A stretch of DNA of 64,000 nt from Caballeronia grimmiae. Lineage in GTDB: Bacteria > Pseudomonadota > Gammaproteobacteria > Burkholderiales > Burkholderiaceae. The translations under genes and the position numbers were made by a program. The stretch is taken from the NCBI RefSeq assembly GCF_000698555.1, contig NZ_JFHE01000006.1, forward strand, positions 1-64,000, read 5' to 3'. Positions 62,403-64,000 of the stretch are shown here, in pieces. Position 1 is the stretch's first letter. Each line of letters starts with the position of its first letter. Below the pieces are notes generated by a model. That model did no database searches and was not told where the DNA came from. It was given only the letters and a program-made list of their open reading frames with translations.

Positions 62403-63131
62403 TCAGAACTTGTAGCCGACCGAGAGGAACGTCACGACCGGATCGAGCTTGATCTTCGATTCGCTCTTGACCGTGCCCACCGCCGATTGCGTCTCCATCG
62501 TCGCACGGGTCTTGAGCCACATGTACGACACCGAGAACGCGGCCGACCAGTGCTCGTTGAAGTTGTACGACAGACCGGCGTTGACGACAGGCGCGAACGA
62601 ACTGCTGAGCTTGACGGTCGTCGGTCCGGTCAGCGCGTTGCCGAACTGGCTCGAATAGAGGAAGGCGCCGCTCGACATCGCGCCGTTCAACTTCTCGCCC
62701 GAGAACCACACGTACGATGCGCCCGCGCCCAGGTAAGGGCGGAAGCGGCTTTGCGCGCCGCCGAAGTAATACTTCAGGAGCAGCGTCGGGCTCCATTCGC
62801 GCGCCGAGCCGAGCTTGCCGAACGGAGCCAGCGTGCCGGTGCCGTACAGATCGAACTTCGGCGGCACGCCCATCACGCCTTCAGCGGCGATGTGATCGGT
62901 GATGAAGTACGTCGCCGTGAGACCGAACGTGTCGGCATCGCTCACGGATGCGCCCGCACCCGGCGCCGTCGTCGTCTGTCCCAACGCGGTGATCTTGAAC
63001 GGGCCGCTCGATTCCTGCGGTGCGAAATGCATCCACCCGGCGTTCACGACGACACTTCCCGCCGCCTGTGCGTGAGCGCCCGTGACACACAGGGCCGCTG
63101 CGGCAGCACACGCAAATTGCTTCTTTTTCAT
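62403..63131 (-). CDS. ompW: OmpW-family outer-membrane protein
   Basis: Protein of 242 residues. The signal peptide covers the first 20-24 residues (KKKQFACAAAAALCVTGAHA). The body is an eight-stranded barrel with alternating aromatic strands (LLLKYYFGGAQSRFRPYLGA; YNFNEHWSAAFSVSYMW) and the usual final aromatic (VGYKF). OmpW and its relatives AlkL and NahQ form hydrophobic channels with lateral exits for alkanes, fatty acids and aromatics. It lies 108 bp downstream of undA on the same strand, so the pair may be co-transcribed. Confidence 0.92.
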   Translation of the reverse strand: MKKKQFACAAAAALCVTGAHAQAAGSVVVNAGWMHFAPQESSGPFKITALGQTTTAPGAGASVSDADTFGLTATYFITDHIAAEGVMGVPPKFDLYGTGTLAPFGKLGSAREWSPTLLLKYYFGGAQSRFRPYLGAGASYVWFSGEKLNGAMSSGAFLYSSQFGNALTGPTTVKLSSSFAPVVNAGLSYNFNEHWSAAFSVSYMWLKTRATMETQSAVGTVKSESKIKLDPVVTFLSVGYKF

Positions 63132-63163
63132 CTCTTGTCCAGATTGGTTCCAGTTTGCCGGGC

Positions 63164-63217
63164 AGAGCGTATCCACTCCGCACACGACATCGCGTGTACG
63201 GATGCGGATAACGCTCT
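63164..63217. repeat. Imperfect inverted repeat between undA and ompW
   Basis: A long hairpin with arms of about 23-27 bases: left arm AGAGCGTATCC...CCGCACACG (63164-63186), right arm its near-complement (63193-63217), loop of about 6 bases. One mismatch in the inner 9 bp and a bulge further out. There is no U-tract, so it looks more like an intercistronic mRNA-processing or attenuation element than a terminator. Confidence 0.55.
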
Positions 63218-63239
63218 TGATACAGCGGGAAGCCGTCTG

Positions 63240-63974
63240 CTACAGGCAGCAGTCGAGGCTCATCTTGAAGTACTCATAGCTCATCTCGATGCTGCGCTTC
63301 ACCGTATGCACCTCGTCGACACCCGGCGCATTGCCGAGCAACGTGGCCACGATTTCCAGCGCTTCCCACGGATGCGCGTCGTCGTAATGCGCATGCAGGC
63401 TGAGCCAGCGCATCGCCTTGCGGCGGATCGATACCGGGAAGCTGTTCGCATACGTGTCGCTGCTGCAAACGAGCGTCGCCCATTCGCCGGTCACGCCTTC
63501 GATCGCGAAGTTCGTCGCCGCGATGCTGGCCGCGAGCGCGTCCGTGCTACTGCTCTTCCAGCACCAGTGACTAAGCGCATACGCGAGCGTCGGGCCATTG
63601 GCCTTCATCAGCGCGCGCTTGCTGACGTCGTGTGCAGCGGCCCAGTCGACCCAGTAATCCGCGTGGTTCTGCTCGACGCGGATATTACGCGTCAGATAAC
63701 GCCGTGCGAGGTCTTCGCCGCGCGAGTGGCCGTAGCGCACCTTTTGCAGGTTCATCGCCATGTATTGCGGAAACTGCTCGACGACCGGCCATCCGTTGAC
63801 GAGGAACGCCTCTGCCTGACGCGCTTCCAGCTTCGCCTCGCGCATTGCCGCGAAAATCGGATGCCTGACGACGCCTTGTTTCGCTTCGTTCGTCTCGGCC
63901 AAAACGTCGCCAAGCCATGCCGGGTAGCTGGCGATATCCTTCAGATCGCCAACCCGCTGAAAAGTCGGATCCAA
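63240..63974 (-). CDS. undA: UndA, diiron medium-chain fatty-acid decarboxylase (1-alkene synthase)
   Basis: Protein of 244 residues, haem-oxygenase-like diiron fold. It converts medium-chain fatty acids such as lauric acid to terminal alkenes (1-undecene) with O2. The known UndA signatures are all present: ASYPAW, GWPVVEQF, NIRVEQNHADYW, LSHWCW, AIEGVTGEW and HYDDAHPWEALE. The expected iron ligands are visible as Glu67, Glu101, His104, Glu159, His194, Asp198 and His201, matching the numbering I recall for Pseudomonas UndA. The TTG start at 63974 has AGGAGAG about seven bases upstream. Many databases label the family TenA-like. OmpW follows on the same strand. Confidence 0.88.
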   Translation of the reverse strand: MDPTFQRVGDLKDIASYPAWLGDVLAETNEAKQGVVRHPIFAAMREAKLEARQAEAFLVNGWPVVEQFPQYMAMNLQKVRYGHSRGEDLARRYLTRNIRVEQNHADYWVDWAAAHDVSKRALMKANGPTLAYALSHWCWKSSSTDALAASIAATNFAIEGVTGEWATLVCSSDTYANSFPVSIRRKAMRWLSLHAHYDDAHPWEALEIVATLLGNAPGVDEVHTVKRSIEMSYEYFKMSLDCCL

Positions 63975-64000
63975 AACGTACTCTCCTGTTAGATGTTGAT

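Noticed and set aside
63240..63974. TenA thiaminase or PqqC-like identity for the last gene
   Set aside because: The ligand pattern and sequence blocks fit UndA much better, and no thiamine or PQQ synthesis genes are adjacent.

Overview
The window is GC-rich bacterial DNA of Burkholderiales type, most likely Paraburkholderia, Caballeronia or Burkholderia. The inference rests on the TagK/TagJ-type type VI secretion genes, a membrane PQQ glucose dehydrogenase, dense metabolic operons each guarded by a LysR regulator, and long antisense open frames typical of high-GC codon use. It is a metabolic accessory region of a replicon; no rRNA, tRNA, CRISPR array, intact insertion sequence or phage was seen.

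Layout. 1-6.5 kb: part of a type VI secretion locus, with tssH (cut by the window edge) divergent from tagK-tagJ-tssE-tssF-tssA; tssG, expected after tssF, is absent. 6.5-11.5 kb: a small hydrophilic protein, a YihY/BrkB membrane protein, a 0.66-kb stretch holding a decayed gene, and the PQQ glucose dehydrogenase gcd. 11.6-15.7 kb: a minus-strand operon of two sister GT4 glycosyltransferases and an unusual protein joining a HAD phosphatase to a HerA-like ATPase. 15.8-21.2 kb: a CBS protein, an alpha/beta hydrolase, lrgAB, a secreted nucleoside hydrolase lipoprotein and a lone GT4. 21.2-24.1 kb: a poorly coding, more AT-rich stretch with a ribbon-helix-helix regulator and a TupA-like ATP-grasp protein, probably a worn genomic island.

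24.2-33.5 kb: LysR plus hyuA-hyuB-CaiB-enoyl-CoA hydratase-MFS-HMG-CoA-lyase-like genes. This is a coherent catabolic operon: import, ATP-dependent hydrolysis or carboxylation, CoA activation, hydration and C-C cleavage. 33.5-36.6 kb: an esterase-like hydrolase, a LysR regulator and an MFS exporter. 36.6-48.9 kb: a sulfur-scavenging island with ssuA divergent from ssuDCB, a second ssuA, metQ, a four-domain rhodanese, an SsuE-like flavin reductase, a nitroreductase, a lipoprotein, a sulfonate-type binding protein and a TauD-like dioxygenase.

49-58.4 kb: a nine-gene minus-strand operon pairing a PotABCD-type ABC importer with a D-amino-acid-oxidase-like protein, a three-part HcnABC/opine-oxidase-like flavoenzyme and RidA, with a divergent LysR gene; it probably takes up and oxidises an opine, imino acid or other secondary amine. 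58.4-60.8 kb: a DUF1488 protein coupled to a zinc alcohol dehydrogenase, then a CBS-BON protein. Both units have an FNR/ANR-type box about 90 bp upstream of the start codon, suggesting a low-oxygen module. 61-64 kb: a LysR regulator, a DUF3072 protein, an OmpW porin and UndA, the diiron enzyme that turns medium-chain fatty acids into 1-alkenes. UndA and OmpW lie head to tail, 108 bp apart.
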